DNA of 64,000 bases from Rhinopomastus cyanomelas. Its lineage: Eukaryota; Chordata; Aves; Bucerotiformes; Rhinopomastidae. This document shows, piece after piece, positions 12,701-21,080 of the stretch. The stretch's first letter is position 1, and every line of letters begins with the position of its first letter. The stretch lies in contig VXBP01004622.1 in assembly GCA_013400115.1 (NCBI GenBank), forward strand, positions 248,001-312,000, written 5' to 3'. The notes beneath the pieces were generated by a model, which saw only the letters and a program-made list of their open reading frames with translations, did no database searches and had not been told where the DNA came from. The position numbers and the translations under genes are program-made.

Positions 12701-15700
12701 GGCATCTTGGACAGTGCTCCAACTCCATGATGGTGTGGAAACATTATCTGTTCCTTCCTAACAAATGTACAGAGGCTGTGCATAAAAAAAACCTTAAGCA
12801 TTTCTACATTTACAGATGACAGAGATTTATCCCTGATTTAGAAATACATACGAAAAAGTACACCTGCCCCTCTGTGTGAATTGAACATTTGTTGAAGTTG
12901 TGACTATCAAGATCTTGCTTAGTCTGGCAACACAAGCTGCTTTTACGTGGCTCAAGAGCAGCAGCTTATGTGGACCTTGTACAAGTTTTGAAACTGAGAG
13001 CCTCCCGATTCTGAGGAATTTACTGGTCAGGACTAGAGGATTTTGGGTCTTACTAACCAAAGTCAAATTTGGAAGACAAACTGTAATAAAGCAAAATCTG
13101 CCACCAACACTATCCAAATAAAACACTGGCTTTTCACTAGTTTTTAAAGATTGCCAAAACATCTGTGGCCAACTTTTCCTAAAGCTTTTCTCAAGTGGCA
13201 TCGTTAAAGAACGTTACAAAAGATGGCAGCTTTCTCCTGACTAGAGAAACTTCAAATTCTTTACCCAAATACAAAACACACAAGGCAGACATTGAAGCCA
13301 AAATGCTGATTCTCAGTTGGGATTCTTCACCTGGAATTCTTTTTGTGCTCTGATAACTGCAATATTCTGAGCTACCCGAATGCAGAATGGGAACAGAGGA
13401 TTTGTCAAGGGATTCGTATTTGTTAGAACTTGTAAAACTATCAGTCCTATACATTACGTGACTACATGTTTTTTGCTCTTTTACCAAATGCTAGATGCAG
13501 TGATCAACTGTAGATTATGAAACAACAGCCAATTTGACATTAAATGTACAGACATGAGCTGCAGGATTAAGTTTCTGAAGTTCCATTGAATTATGTAACT
13601 AAGTTATTTCAATGCAACAGCTGCTCCCATTCTTCAGACTATGTTTTAAATAATTAAACAAGATGCCCTTGGAAGATACAAAGCAATGAAACTAGGTTTT
13701 CCTACAGCACTTTTCGCCCTTCTGACACTCTCTCAAGAGGAAAATGTGCAGCTGATTTGTCTTAAAGGCATTTCTTTTTACCAACATGAAGCAGAACCAA
13801 GGCAATTTCAATAGAAACATTTTCAGGTTTTGGCACATCAATTTTTATATCTCATAACCCCCAATTCTCAGCTTACAAGAGATACCAGGTCCTGATACAG
13901 GCCACACCAACACAGAATTCCCTAGTTGATGAAAAACATCAGCTATCTGAGCACGAGGCTTTTGTGTCAGTAGGGGAAGAAATAAATGAAACAGTTCCTC
14001 CTTTCCAGTCACAGTAATTAGAATATGTGCAAGAACCACAGCAAAGAAGTTACCTTGGAGGTTACATCTATTCCTGTAATGAAACTTCCAGCTTTGTTTT
14101 CATATCTCCTACTGGTGTCCTGAAACAAAGCAAAATGCTAATGAAATCTCAACAGACACTGAAAGCAACACACTTGCTATGATGAAAAAAAGAAACCAGT
14201 GGCTATTTCTATGTAAAATACACCCTCTTTTCCTTCCAACCCCAACTGACAACCCCAGCTAGACAGGTACACAAACAATAACTGTCACTGATGTCTGAGA
14301 TGGTAAAAACATATGAATTGAACCAAACTTCCTTTACTATAAGGACTCTTTCTCCTTTGGCAAAACTTAGTTCTGTGTCTGCTGCTTTTCTTACTCTCTC
14401 AACAATCCAGGGGAATTCATTAAACACCTTTTCTAAGTAAAAGTTCCAAAATTTTGGTTTTGGGTAGAATTTCTTTTCAAAACATGAACAGGCGTAACTG
14501 TGACACCCGATTCCTTACATGTCAATTTGCAAATTTCACAGAATTATTGAGGCTGGAAGAGACCTCCAAGATCATCCAGCCCAGCCTATGACCTAACATC
14601 ACCACAATCACCTAGACCATTGCTCTAAGTGCCACATCCAGTTGGTTCTTAAACACCTCCAGGGACGGGAACTCCACCATCTTCCTAGGCACTCCATTCC
14701 AGTGTCTGATCACCCTTTCCATGAGGAAGGGCTTCCTAACATCCAATCTAACCCTCTACAGGCAGATTCAGGCCCTGCCCTCTCATACTGTTGATAGCTG
14801 CCTGGGAAAAGAGCCTGATCCCCACCGTCATGACTACAACTTCCCTTCAGGTAACTGCAGAGAGGCAGAAGATCTGTCCTGAGGTTCCTCTTCTCCAAGC
14901 TAAACAGCTCCAGCTCCCTCAGCCTCTCCTCATCAGACTTTCCCTCCAGTCCCTTCCCCAGCCTCACTGCTCTTCTGGACCCACTCCAGCCCCTCAATCT
15001 CTTTCTTGAAATAAGGGGCCCAGAACTGCCCTCAGTATTCAAGAGGAGGCCCAGTACAGGGCCCAGTACAGAGGGAGAATTACATCCCTAGTCCTGCTGG
15101 CCACATTGTTCCTGATGCAAGCCAGGGTGCCATTGGCTTTTTGTACCACCTGAGCACCCTGCTGGCGTCCACGCAGCCGGTTGTCAACCAGTAATTTTTA
15201 CTCTCAAAAGTCACAATACTAAAATACAAAATGGTATGGAAAAAAAAAATTTCTTTTAATAGAATCATAGAACCATTAGGAAATGAAAGGGACCTCAAAA
15301 GATCATCTAGTCCAATCCCCCTGCCACAGTAGGATCATGTAGACCAAGTCACATAGGAACACATCCAGGCAGGTCTTAAATGTCTCCGGTGAAGGAGACT
15401 CCACAACTTTTCCATGAGCTAGGGCTCCTGAATTCACCAGACAGCACTAAATCACTCTAGACCCATTACTCAGTTGTTTCCATTCCATGGTTTGCCCCTG
15501 TAAAAATAGTACCTCTTCATTACAGCACCCTTGGGACAATCACCTGGCAAAACTTTGGGGCTGAAGCACACATGTCACTTTCTCTAGGGACAAACACATT
15601 CTTTACACCTTTGCTACAATAATTATTTTGGCTAAAGGCCTTGTTCTAGAAAGTAGGCCAGTCTCAGTTCAGAAATACCAAAGTACACATAATCTAACTG

Positions 15701-16661
15701 CTTTTCTTAGTAACAGCATCAAAGTTTCTCTAAAGCTGCCAAATGTTTAGTTATTAAAAATAAAAGCAAAATAAATATTGCTTTTGAGGTTAAAAACACC
15801 CACTGCCTAAGGCTGACTCACTGAGTAGAGTGCTGGCTCTAATCTGGCCACATATTTGGTAGAAGCTCAAGTATGTTGGCAAATCAGATAATTAAAGATT
15901 AGTTTCTAAAGTAATTTCCACACAACTTTTGAGAGTAAAAGACTTTGAAAGAACTCTGAACCATTTTCAAGTCTTAAGCCTAATCCTAGTAGCACCTGTA
16001 CAGCAACAATTGGCAAATACTAAAAAAAAAAATAGTAGGGGGGAGGAAGAAAACCTTCAAAACTCACTAACAAGCACCCACATCCCCAGGGCCTCCAACT
16101 CAGCTCTCCTCATCACACCCTGTTCACCACTCTGGGTATCCCCTGTGCTCCTTGTACCAAGCACTCCTTTTACACTCTCCCACATACAGCCTTCTTCCAC
16201 GGTCAACCACGACACTCCAAATCCTTTTCTCCACCATCTCCCTTATTCCCTTCTCTCCCCAGCACATCCTGACCGCTTCCTCTCACAACAGAGCCCCCAA
16301 ACTTCCCTCAGACACCTCCGAGTCCCCTCTTGGCTCCAGCTCCCCGCCATACTGACCAAATCGCTTCCCCTCAGGCATTTCCCTTCTCAAGTGGTCCTTT
16401 TCGCCACCAAAGTACCTCAAACCGTCCTTGCAGACAGCTCCCCCAAGCCCATCAGGGCCTGGCCCCTCTTTCATCCCCCCTGCCCCAATCCCACCTTACG
16501 CCCCTCACCGGAATGAGCTCCCGGAGCGATCGCCTCACAGGGATGGTCTCCAGTTCGCCCTCTTCCACCTCCATCGGCTCAGGCTCCGGGCCGCGAGGCT
16601 CACCCGTTGTCGCCGTTGCCTCCGCCTTTACCGAGATCCGCAGGCCCCGCACAGCCGCCAT
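478..16661 (-). CDS. NCBP3: NCBP3, nuclear cap-binding protein subunit 3 (13 coding exons)
   Basis: Coding exons, 5' to 3' on the minus strand: 16661-16509, 14119-14054, 12425-12320, 11249-11124, 8961-8833, 6441-6368, 5489-5381, 4656-4557, 4111-4005, 3552-3267, 2451-2294, 1660-1496, 713-478. They total 1815 nt: 604 residues plus TGA, against about 620 in human. Every junction is GT-AG and keeps frame. Seen: N-terminal acidic MEVEEGELE segment (residues 30-38), an RRM-like region with the WLDD motif at 145-148, a run of eight Glu at 334-341 and a Ser/Glu-rich tail. Known for the family: NCBP3 binds capped RNA, pairs with NCBP1, associates with export and exon-junction factors and acts in the nucleus; WLDD is implicated in cap binding. 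The protein is shorter than human mainly in the N-terminal linker and the poly-Glu run. Identity rests on my memory of the human protein, which matches along the whole length. Confidence 0.96.
775..1066 (-). mobile_element. CR1 LINE 3' fragment in NCBP3 intron 12
   Basis: Read on the minus strand this is a 5'-truncated CR1. It has the 'gatgtggaacctcc' block, the 'ggagtctcc' block and the 'ggactaggtgatctttcaagg' type 3' segment, and ends in the ATTCTGTGATTC octamer repeat. It has the same orientation as NCBP3 and stops about 60 nt upstream of exon 13. Confidence 0.93.
1496..1660 (-). CDS. NCBP3: NCBP3 coding exon 12
   Basis: A 165-nt exon encoding residues 472-526 (DVRQRLGKRPHSPE...DVHSRLG...DTREKKS). 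The repeated RLG-type short motifs here and in exon 13 are typical of the NCBP3 C-terminal half. The acceptor is TCCCTAG and the donor GTCAGT. Confidence 0.95.
2294..2451 (-). CDS. NCBP3: NCBP3 coding exon 11
   Basis: A 158-nt exon encoding residues 419-471 (RNSMRADSIATSNIKNRIG...). The acceptor follows a run of about ten T residues on the minus strand. Donor GTAATG. Confidence 0.94.
3267..3552 (-). CDS. NCBP3: NCBP3 coding exon 10 (poly-Glu and serine-rich)
   Basis: The largest internal exon, 286 nt, residues 324-418. It opens with GLVNVPEEPI, runs through eight Glu codons (two GAG, then six GAA), an Asp/Glu region, an Arg/Ser-rich patch and TPSPKKSMKMTMYADEVES. The acceptor is GCTGCAG and the donor GTAAAA. 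Confidence 0.96.
4005..4111 (-). CDS. NCBP3: NCBP3 coding exon 9 (acceptor beside a CR1)
   Basis: A 107-nt exon encoding residues 288-323 (WKRRYHSRRIHRDVIKK...KHRHS). Its acceptor, GATGTTTCAG, lies within about 10 nt of the 3' end of a CR1 LINE copy in the same orientation, so the branch site and pyrimidine tract appear to be repeat-derived. Donor GTAACT. Confidence 0.94.
4119..4226 (-). mobile_element. CR1 LINE 3' end abutting NCBP3 exon 9
   Basis: About 105 bp of CR1 3' sequence on the minus strand: GGACTAGATGATCTTTC, then GGTCCCTTCCAATCCCTAATG and a terminal CTCTATGATG. The 3' end lies about 8-10 nt upstream of exon 9. Confidence 0.93.
4557..4656 (-). CDS. NCBP3: NCBP3 coding exon 8
   Basis: A 100-nt exon encoding residues 255-287 (DDKKELGAARRSQYYMKYG...) plus two bases of Trp288. 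The acceptor is TTTTTTCAG and the donor GTGAGC. Confidence 0.95.
5381..5489 (-). CDS. NCBP3: NCBP3 coding exon 7
   Basis: A 109-nt exon encoding residues 219-254 (LDALSQVEEDSLLRNDLRP...MRFATK), the most strongly conserved stretch compared with the human protein from memory. The acceptor CCCAAAG is weak in pyrimidines close to the AG; the donor is GTAAAT. Confidence 0.95.
6368..6441 (-). CDS. NCBP3: NCBP3 coding exon 6 (acidic linker)
   Basis: A 74-nt exon encoding residues 194-218, EKQEESSEDETEEGEVEDD and onward, an acidic low-complexity segment ending at DVE. It corresponds to the acidic segment after the RRM-like region in human, and is shorter or more diverged here. Donor GTCAGT. Confidence 0.92.
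7065..7238 (+). mobile_element. CR1 LINE 3' fragment in NCBP3 intron 5
   Basis: Plus-strand CR1 3' end: a GTGAGGGTGACA block, CATTTAAAACCCGCCTGGAT, GGATTGGACTGGATGAT and CCTTCCAATCCCTAATG, with a decayed terminal octamer repeat. It is antisense to NCBP3. Confidence 0.92.
8343..8400 (-). mobile_element. Degenerate CR1 3' end
   Basis: The plus strand reads AGAATCACTGAATCACGGAG followed by a GGCTAGAAAAGACTCCCAAG-type segment, recognisable as the reverse complement of an old, diverged CR1 terminus. Boundaries are approximate. Confidence 0.6.
8833..8961 (-). CDS. NCBP3: NCBP3 coding exon 5
   Basis: A 129-nt exon encoding residues 151-193 (NVVWLDEVTATRALINMSS...), the second half of the RRM-like region, then a Lys/Glu-rich linker. 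The acceptor is GTCACAG and the donor GTAGAT. Confidence 0.95.
11124..11249 (-). CDS. NCBP3: NCBP3 coding exon 4 (RRM-like core, WLDD)
   Basis: A 126-nt exon encoding residues 109-150 plus one base of Cys151. It holds the first half of the RRM-like fold (LDTIYICGVDEMST) and the WLDD motif at residues 145-148. The acceptor is TTAACAG and the donor GTAAGT. Confidence 0.95.
11283..11440 (-). mobile_element. Possible old CR1 relic in NCBP3 intron 3
   Basis: GTTGGAAGCGGCCTTCAAAG followed by GGTTCAACATTCC and later ACATCTCCAGAGAAGGG follows the order of a reverse-complemented CR1 3' end, but with many differences. Extent uncertain. Confidence 0.5.
12320..12425 (-). CDS. NCBP3: NCBP3 coding exon 3
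   Basis: A 106-nt exon encoding residues 74-108 (EAIEKKEQRAKRFHF...DRDMMKK) plus one base, with a TTTTGCAG acceptor and a GTAGAA donor. The basic/amphipathic segment leads into the RRM-like region. Confidence 0.94.
12426..14053 (-). other. NCBP3: NCBP3 intron 2
   Basis: No repeat family recognised. Two overlapping minus-strand open frames (98 and 124 codons, 12827-13487) occur without splice or homology support and are discussed under findings. Confidence 0.8.
14054..14119 (-). CDS. NCBP3: NCBP3 coding exon 2
   Basis: A 66-nt exon encoding residues 52-73 (DTSRRYENKAG...DVTSK), phase 0 at both ends, with a TTTCAG acceptor and a GTAACT donor. It is too short to appear as an open frame by itself. 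Confidence 0.94.
14537..15190 (-). mobile_element. CR1 LINE, 0.65 kb, NCBP3 intron 1
   Basis: Minus-strand CR1 of a different subfamily from the others. Its 3' end reads GGATGATCTTGGAGGTCTC and its inner part covers the ACCTCCAGGGACGGGAACTC and CTCCAGCTCCCTCAGCCTCT blocks as seen on the plus strand. It is 5'-truncated in the terminal reverse-transcriptase to 3' UTR region and sense to NCBP3. Confidence 0.92.
15261..15410 (-). mobile_element. CR1 LINE 3' fragment, NCBP3 intron 1
   Basis: The plus strand reads AGAATCATAGAACCATTAGG, then GATCATCTAGTCCAATCCCC and a GGTGAAGGAGACTCCACAAC block: the 3' 150 bp of a CR1 on the minus strand, about 70 bp from the previous copy and in the same orientation. 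Confidence 0.93.
16509..16661 (-). CDS. NCBP3: NCBP3 coding exon 1
   Basis: Encodes residues 1-51 from MAAVRGLRISVK to RRSLRELIP and ends in phase 0 at a GTGAGG donor. The start ATG is inside an ATGGCGGC context that also resembles a YY1 site. The acidic MEVEEGELE stretch fits the conserved N-terminus. Confidence 0.95.
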
Positions 16662-16850
16662 GTCCCCGCGAGGCCCCGCCTCCCGCCCGACCAGCGAGAC
16701 GTCACAGAGCGGCACCGCCCAGCGCCCCCACCGCGGCCATAGAGACGCGAGGATAGAGCGGCGGCGGCGCTGGTCCGGCCGGGCGGCGGAGGGCGGGAGG
16801 ACTGCGACGCCATTTTCGTGGAGGCAGGCGGAGGCGGGAGGCGGTGAGGG
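16510..16850 (-). promoter_or_regulatory. NCBP3: NCBP3 CpG-island promoter and 5' UTR
   Basis: A GC- and CpG-dense block around and upstream of the NCBP3 ATG. A YY1-type core (AAAATGGC on the minus strand) lies at 16809-16816, and a second YY1-like ATGGCGGC coincides with the start codon. No TATA box was seen at a convincing position. The exact start site cannot be read from sequence. Confidence 0.75.
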
Positions 16851-19800
16851 TTGGGCTTTGACCTGCCTGTAATTATTGGTATAAAAGCGATCGGAATCCT
16901 TATAAGGCTGTCTTTGTTTTACCCCCTTCACCAACACTAGGAAGATCCCTCCGGGATTTTCCATCTCTGATAAAATAAAGTCAGTTCAGTGCACATTCCC
17001 CGCAGGGAGATGGTGTCCCACTGCTCCAGGATCAGTTATTCCTTTAGTCAAGACCCGGTTTCCCACCCACGGTGTTCAGGCTGTTCTGAGGGAGGAGGCC
17101 CATCTCTCCTAGACCGAAACAAGCTAGGTTTATCCATCCCCACAGCACCATTTATTCGCTGCCCCAATTACCCAAATTAGCTCCATCCCTCTGACACAGA
17201 GCGGAGCAGGACCCAGGGCTTTCTCCGTCTGTGGGGTAGCACTACATCATCACCTCTTTCTGCCACACTCAGCCAATTCCATGAATTCCTAATCTTCCTA
17301 CAGCCATAGGATCCTCCCATCCTGCATAGGCTGCTCCAACCTTCAAACCCAAAACCTTCCAGCCCTCCCCCTGCAATACACCAGCACTTTCCCTGCAAAT
17401 TGAGAACTGACAGTACTCCCCAGCAAAATCCAGTAGCAAACTGTGACTTTGTTATGAAGAAACTTTGCAGCTGGCAACATAAAAGCTCCTCCCCTTCCAT
17501 ATAGTCCACTGGGACTAGTAAATGTTTTTGCTATTCATCACGCACTCCAAGCTTATTTATTTTTACTAGTCTCTGCACAGAGCTTTTTACACAACAGCTA
17601 ATGCCACCAAAAGTGCTCTCTTGGGTGGTGACGTCACATAGCCAGCACCTGGCAGGAACCTCTGACATAGGTGACTCTTCCAAGCCAGGTTTGAATGGTG
17701 ATACACAGGTGAGCATCAGCAGTAAACAGGACGTGCTGGGGCAGAACAGAAGGGAGGTGGTTAGCAGATCAAAAGAGATTATCCTCTCCCTCGACTCTAC
17801 CCTAGTGAGACCTGTTCTGGAATATTGTGTCCAGTTCTGGGCCACCCAGTTTGAGAAGGACACAGAACTGCTTGAGAGAGTCCAGTGTAGAGCCACAAAG
17901 ATGAGGAAAGGCTGAGGGAGCTGGGTCTCCAGAGCTTGAAAAAAAGGAGACTGAGAGGTGACCCCATTAATGTTGATAAATATGGAAAGGATGGGTGTCA
18001 GGAGGATGGAGCCAGGCTCTGCTCAGTGACATCCAATGACAGGACAAGGGCCAGCAGTTGTGAGCTGGAACATAGGAGGTTCCACATCAATATGAGAAGG
18101 AACTTCATGGTGAGGGTGACAGAGCCCTGGAAGGGGCTGCCCAGAGGGGTTGTGGAGTCTCCTTCTCTGGAGACATTTAAAACCCATCCAGACATGTTCC
18201 TGTGTGACATGATCTAGGTGATCCTGCTCTGGCAGGGGGATTGGACTGGATGATCTTTCAAGGTCATTTCCAATCCCTAACATCCTGTGACTCTGTGACA
18301 TGGACACCTCCTGTAAGGAGCAGATTTTGAAATAATTGTAAGTGGAAACACATCCCTGAGGTCGCAGGACAAAGAAACCAAAATATGTACCTTTTTCTTC
18401 TTTGGTTTTAATTTTGTAAGTAGGACACAGTATTGACCTATGTAATCTAGACCAGATATACAAAGACCAACCCTTCAGAGTACTGTTGTGAGTGATACTG
18501 GGTCACCTTGCACTGCATCATTAGAGAGCAGCCAAAGCCTTTGGTTAACCCAGATGTTTCCTTATTTTGTTTTAACATCCTTGAATGTCACTCAGGACAG
18601 AACATTGTTATAGTACAGTGCTCTCCGCTTGGCACCATTTCAGGCCTCACTCACTGAACTCAGCAAGAAAATTTCTACTGATCGACTGAGACTTTAGATC
18701 GTTTGCCAAAGTTTTATTGCTCCTTAGGAAAAAATCATCTCTAGGCTGACTGATGGGGACAATCAAATCAGGAGAGGAAAACCAGGCTGTGAGAGAGGAA
18801 AACCAGGGTGCGATGAGGCCGGCGGTTTTCCTGCCAAGTAGGTGAATTAAATAGTCTCTTGAGATTTTATAACTTCTCTCATAATCTTGTTATTAAGAGT
18901 AAACTGTTGGGAATTACAGCTTGGAATTTGGAAAAGGTCACCAGTCATTATCTGGAGAAGTCCCTAAGAAAAGGCAGTTACAAATGATGAAGGCCAGAGT
19001 GAATGAAATAAAACTCATTCCAACAAGAGAAGCATTTTCGGGCAGGGAATTGTTCCTAGTCCTCCATCTCTGACCACCAGAGGGAACTCTTGCAACGAGA
19101 TTCTCAATTGTTGGCCACAGAGGAAGCCGAAACTGACAAAAATCTCCAACTCTTGAAGTTTTGAGGTTCATCTGAAAACAGGGGGAAATGTGGTACCACA
19201 TGGGGGCCTGGAAGGGAGGAAAAAACTCCCACTCTGTGGCTCTCAATCAACAAGAAGAGTTTTTACAGTGGTCTTCAGAAGTCAGAAAAATGCTGAATCT
19301 TACCATTATAAGAAAGTTCTGGTTTGAAGTCTGAGAACAGACAACTGACCAAAATGAACACACTCTCCTAGTGTTCTGGGGTCTCAGCAAGGACCTGCAG
19401 CTTTTCAGATGTGAAAAATCCTATGTGCAGAAGTGTGCTGTGGCTGCAACTGGCTAGCAAACTCCATGTATCACAGGTAACACTGGGATTCTGGCTTCCA
19501 AACAGATTATGACTGCTTCCTACCTATAGTCCATCTTGAGAGAGGATCAGCAGAAAGATGTTCATTTTTTAAACTGTTGGATAAGCTGAAATCAAACACC
19601 TGGTGTTTATATTTCAGTGACCCATAAGCACCTGAAAGACAGAGTATTTTCTTACTGGGGTATTGTGTGTTACTTGACACAACACCAAAGTCCCATTTGT
19701 GAAACACCGTCAGGGCTCCAAAGTGCCCTGCAAGACAGCAGATATGCTGCCAGCCAGGCAGAAACACAACAGCCTCCCAGTGAAGGACAGCTGTGCTCTA

Positions 19801-20350
19801 ACATTATGTTCATACAAGTGCTGCCACACAGAGACCACACAGTTGACAAAGCATATTCCTTTCCAGAAAAATCTCACAGAATTAATCAGAGCTGGAACAA
19901 AACTCAGTACACTTGGCATTATGGACATTACTCTGGAATTTAACAGATTCTGAAGGACAATCTAAAAGTGTCAAATATTGCTCCATTCTCACAGACATCT
20001 CTGCATGTGCATGCACATGCCTCTCTGGCACTGTGGAACTTGAGCTCTTCCCTGTTTGCAGCCCCCTGTGGTAACACAGCCAGATGTGCCCTCTGTAAAA
20101 ACACTCTTTCTTTTTGCGGGACTATTTCCAACATAGAACCGTTCATTGCCCCAGTTCAGCAGAGTCCCATGAAACTGGCTGCGCTGGCACAACCGGGAAG
20201 TGGCAATGGCAAGGTGAGGGCAGGAACCACTGGTTCTAGACAAAATACCCAATGAGCTGCGTCTCGATGCACAGACAAGCTGGTCTCACCCAGGCTGCCA
20301 TAGCGAGCTGAGAACCAAGGGCCACATACCGACTGGCAAGGGCCAGGCTG
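16851..20350. other. NCBP3-CRK intergenic region
   Basis: About 3.5 kb between two divergent genes. It contains a CR1 copy at 17715-18300 and an LTR-like or poly(A)-bearing minus-strand segment at about 18605-18917. The pyrimidine-rich 17000-17520 stretch and 19300-20350 show no recognised gene or repeat, apart from an 18-bp palindrome at 20003. Confidence 0.75.
17715..18300 (+). mobile_element. CR1 LINE, 0.6 kb, intergenic
   Basis: Plus-strand CR1: GAGACCTGTTCTGGAATATT, GTGTCCAGTTCTGGGCC, AGGAGACTGAGAGGTGACC, GGTTCCACATCAATATGAGA, GTTGTGGAGTCTCCTTCTCT and a final GGATTGGACTGGATGATCTT with a CTGTGACTCTGTGACA terminus. The reverse-transcriptase tail and 3' UTR are present; the 5' end is truncated. 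Remaining open frames are broken. Confidence 0.94.
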
Positions 20351-20353
20351 CAC

Positions 20354-21080
20354 CGGCGGGAGAAGCCGCTGAGAGAAGCGACGAGGCCTAAGTCAGGCTG
20401 ACCGTCAAGGACACTGCTGCACACTGGAGGCCGTCGCAGCGACGGCCTGGCCTCGCTAGGCCCCACGGCCCCACTCAGCATCCCTTTCCCGCCTCCCGCG
20501 AGACCGTCCTCTGCGTGGCCCCGCCCACCACCTCCCCCCGTCCGCCGCGGGACCGCGCGGAGAAATGGCGTCACGCTCATCCCCCGCGCCTCGCGCGTGC
20601 GCTCACATCCGGTAGGTGAGGTCAGGGCAGGGGCCGCCATTTTGGGTGTCAGGGCTGGGCGCGGAGTGGGGAGCCGCGGCGGGGGGGGGCGCGGCGGTGG
20701 CGGCGAGTGCGGCCTGAGGGCGGGCGGCCCCCATGGCCGGGCAGTTCGACTCCGAGGATCGGGCGAGCTGGTACTGGGGGCGGCTGAGCCGGGCCGATGC
20801 GGTGTCGCTGCTGCAGGGGCAGCGCCACGGGACCTTCCTGGTGCGCGACTCGGGCACCATCCCCGGCGACTTCGTGCTCTCGGTGTCTGAGAGCTCCCGC
20901 GTCTCGCACTACATCGTCAACAGCCTGGGGCCGGCGGGAGGCCGGCGGGCCGGCAGCGAGGGCCCCGGGGCCCCGGGTGAGTGACCTCCAGGGCCGGTGG
21001 TGCCCCCCCTTACCGCCCCCGGAGGGAGCCGAGGCCCCTGCACGCCTCCCCACGGGCGGCCCCGCTCTCCCTCCGGGCGG
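20354..21080 (+). promoter_or_regulatory. CRK: CRK CpG-island promoter
   Basis: A dense CpG block spanning the 5' UTR, exon 1 and the start of intron 1. Upstream of the ATG are an NRF1-like site (GCGCGTGCGC, 20593-20602, one mismatch to the palindrome), an ETS-like ACATCCGG at about 20605-20612 and a good YY1 core (GCCGCCATTTTG, 20633-20644). A TATA box is absent, which fits a housekeeping-type promoter with dispersed starts. The open frame starting on the minus strand at 20640 is simply the YY1 site read as ATGGCGGC. Confidence 0.75.
20733..20976 (+). CDS. CRK: CRK coding exon 1 (most of SH2)
   Basis: Encodes residues 1-81 plus one base (MAGQFDSEDRASWYWG... to GSEGPGAP) and ends at a GTGAGT donor. 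The Gly/Ala/Arg-rich insert before the junction is the variable SH2 loop. Confidence 0.97.

Larger units (their letters stand above)
14120..16508 (-). other. NCBP3: NCBP3 intron 1
   Basis: Contains two CR1 copies in tandem (14537-15190 and 15261-15410), then about 1.1 kb with no recognised element. The last 500 bp before exon 1 are C/T-rich on the plus strand, which produces long antisense open frames without protein-like character. Confidence 0.8.

Noticed and set aside
15929..16872. Long plus-strand open frames (195 and 180 codons) antisense to NCBP3 intron 1 and exon 1
   Set aside because: They are Pro/Ser/Leu/Arg-rich because the strand is pyrimidine- or CpG-rich; there is no domain-like pattern, and they overlap a confirmed exon on the other strand.
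17177..17509. 110-codon minus-strand frame between NCBP3 and CRK
   Set aside because: Gly/Trp/Cys-rich translation of a pyrimidine-rich plus strand; no homology that I recognise.
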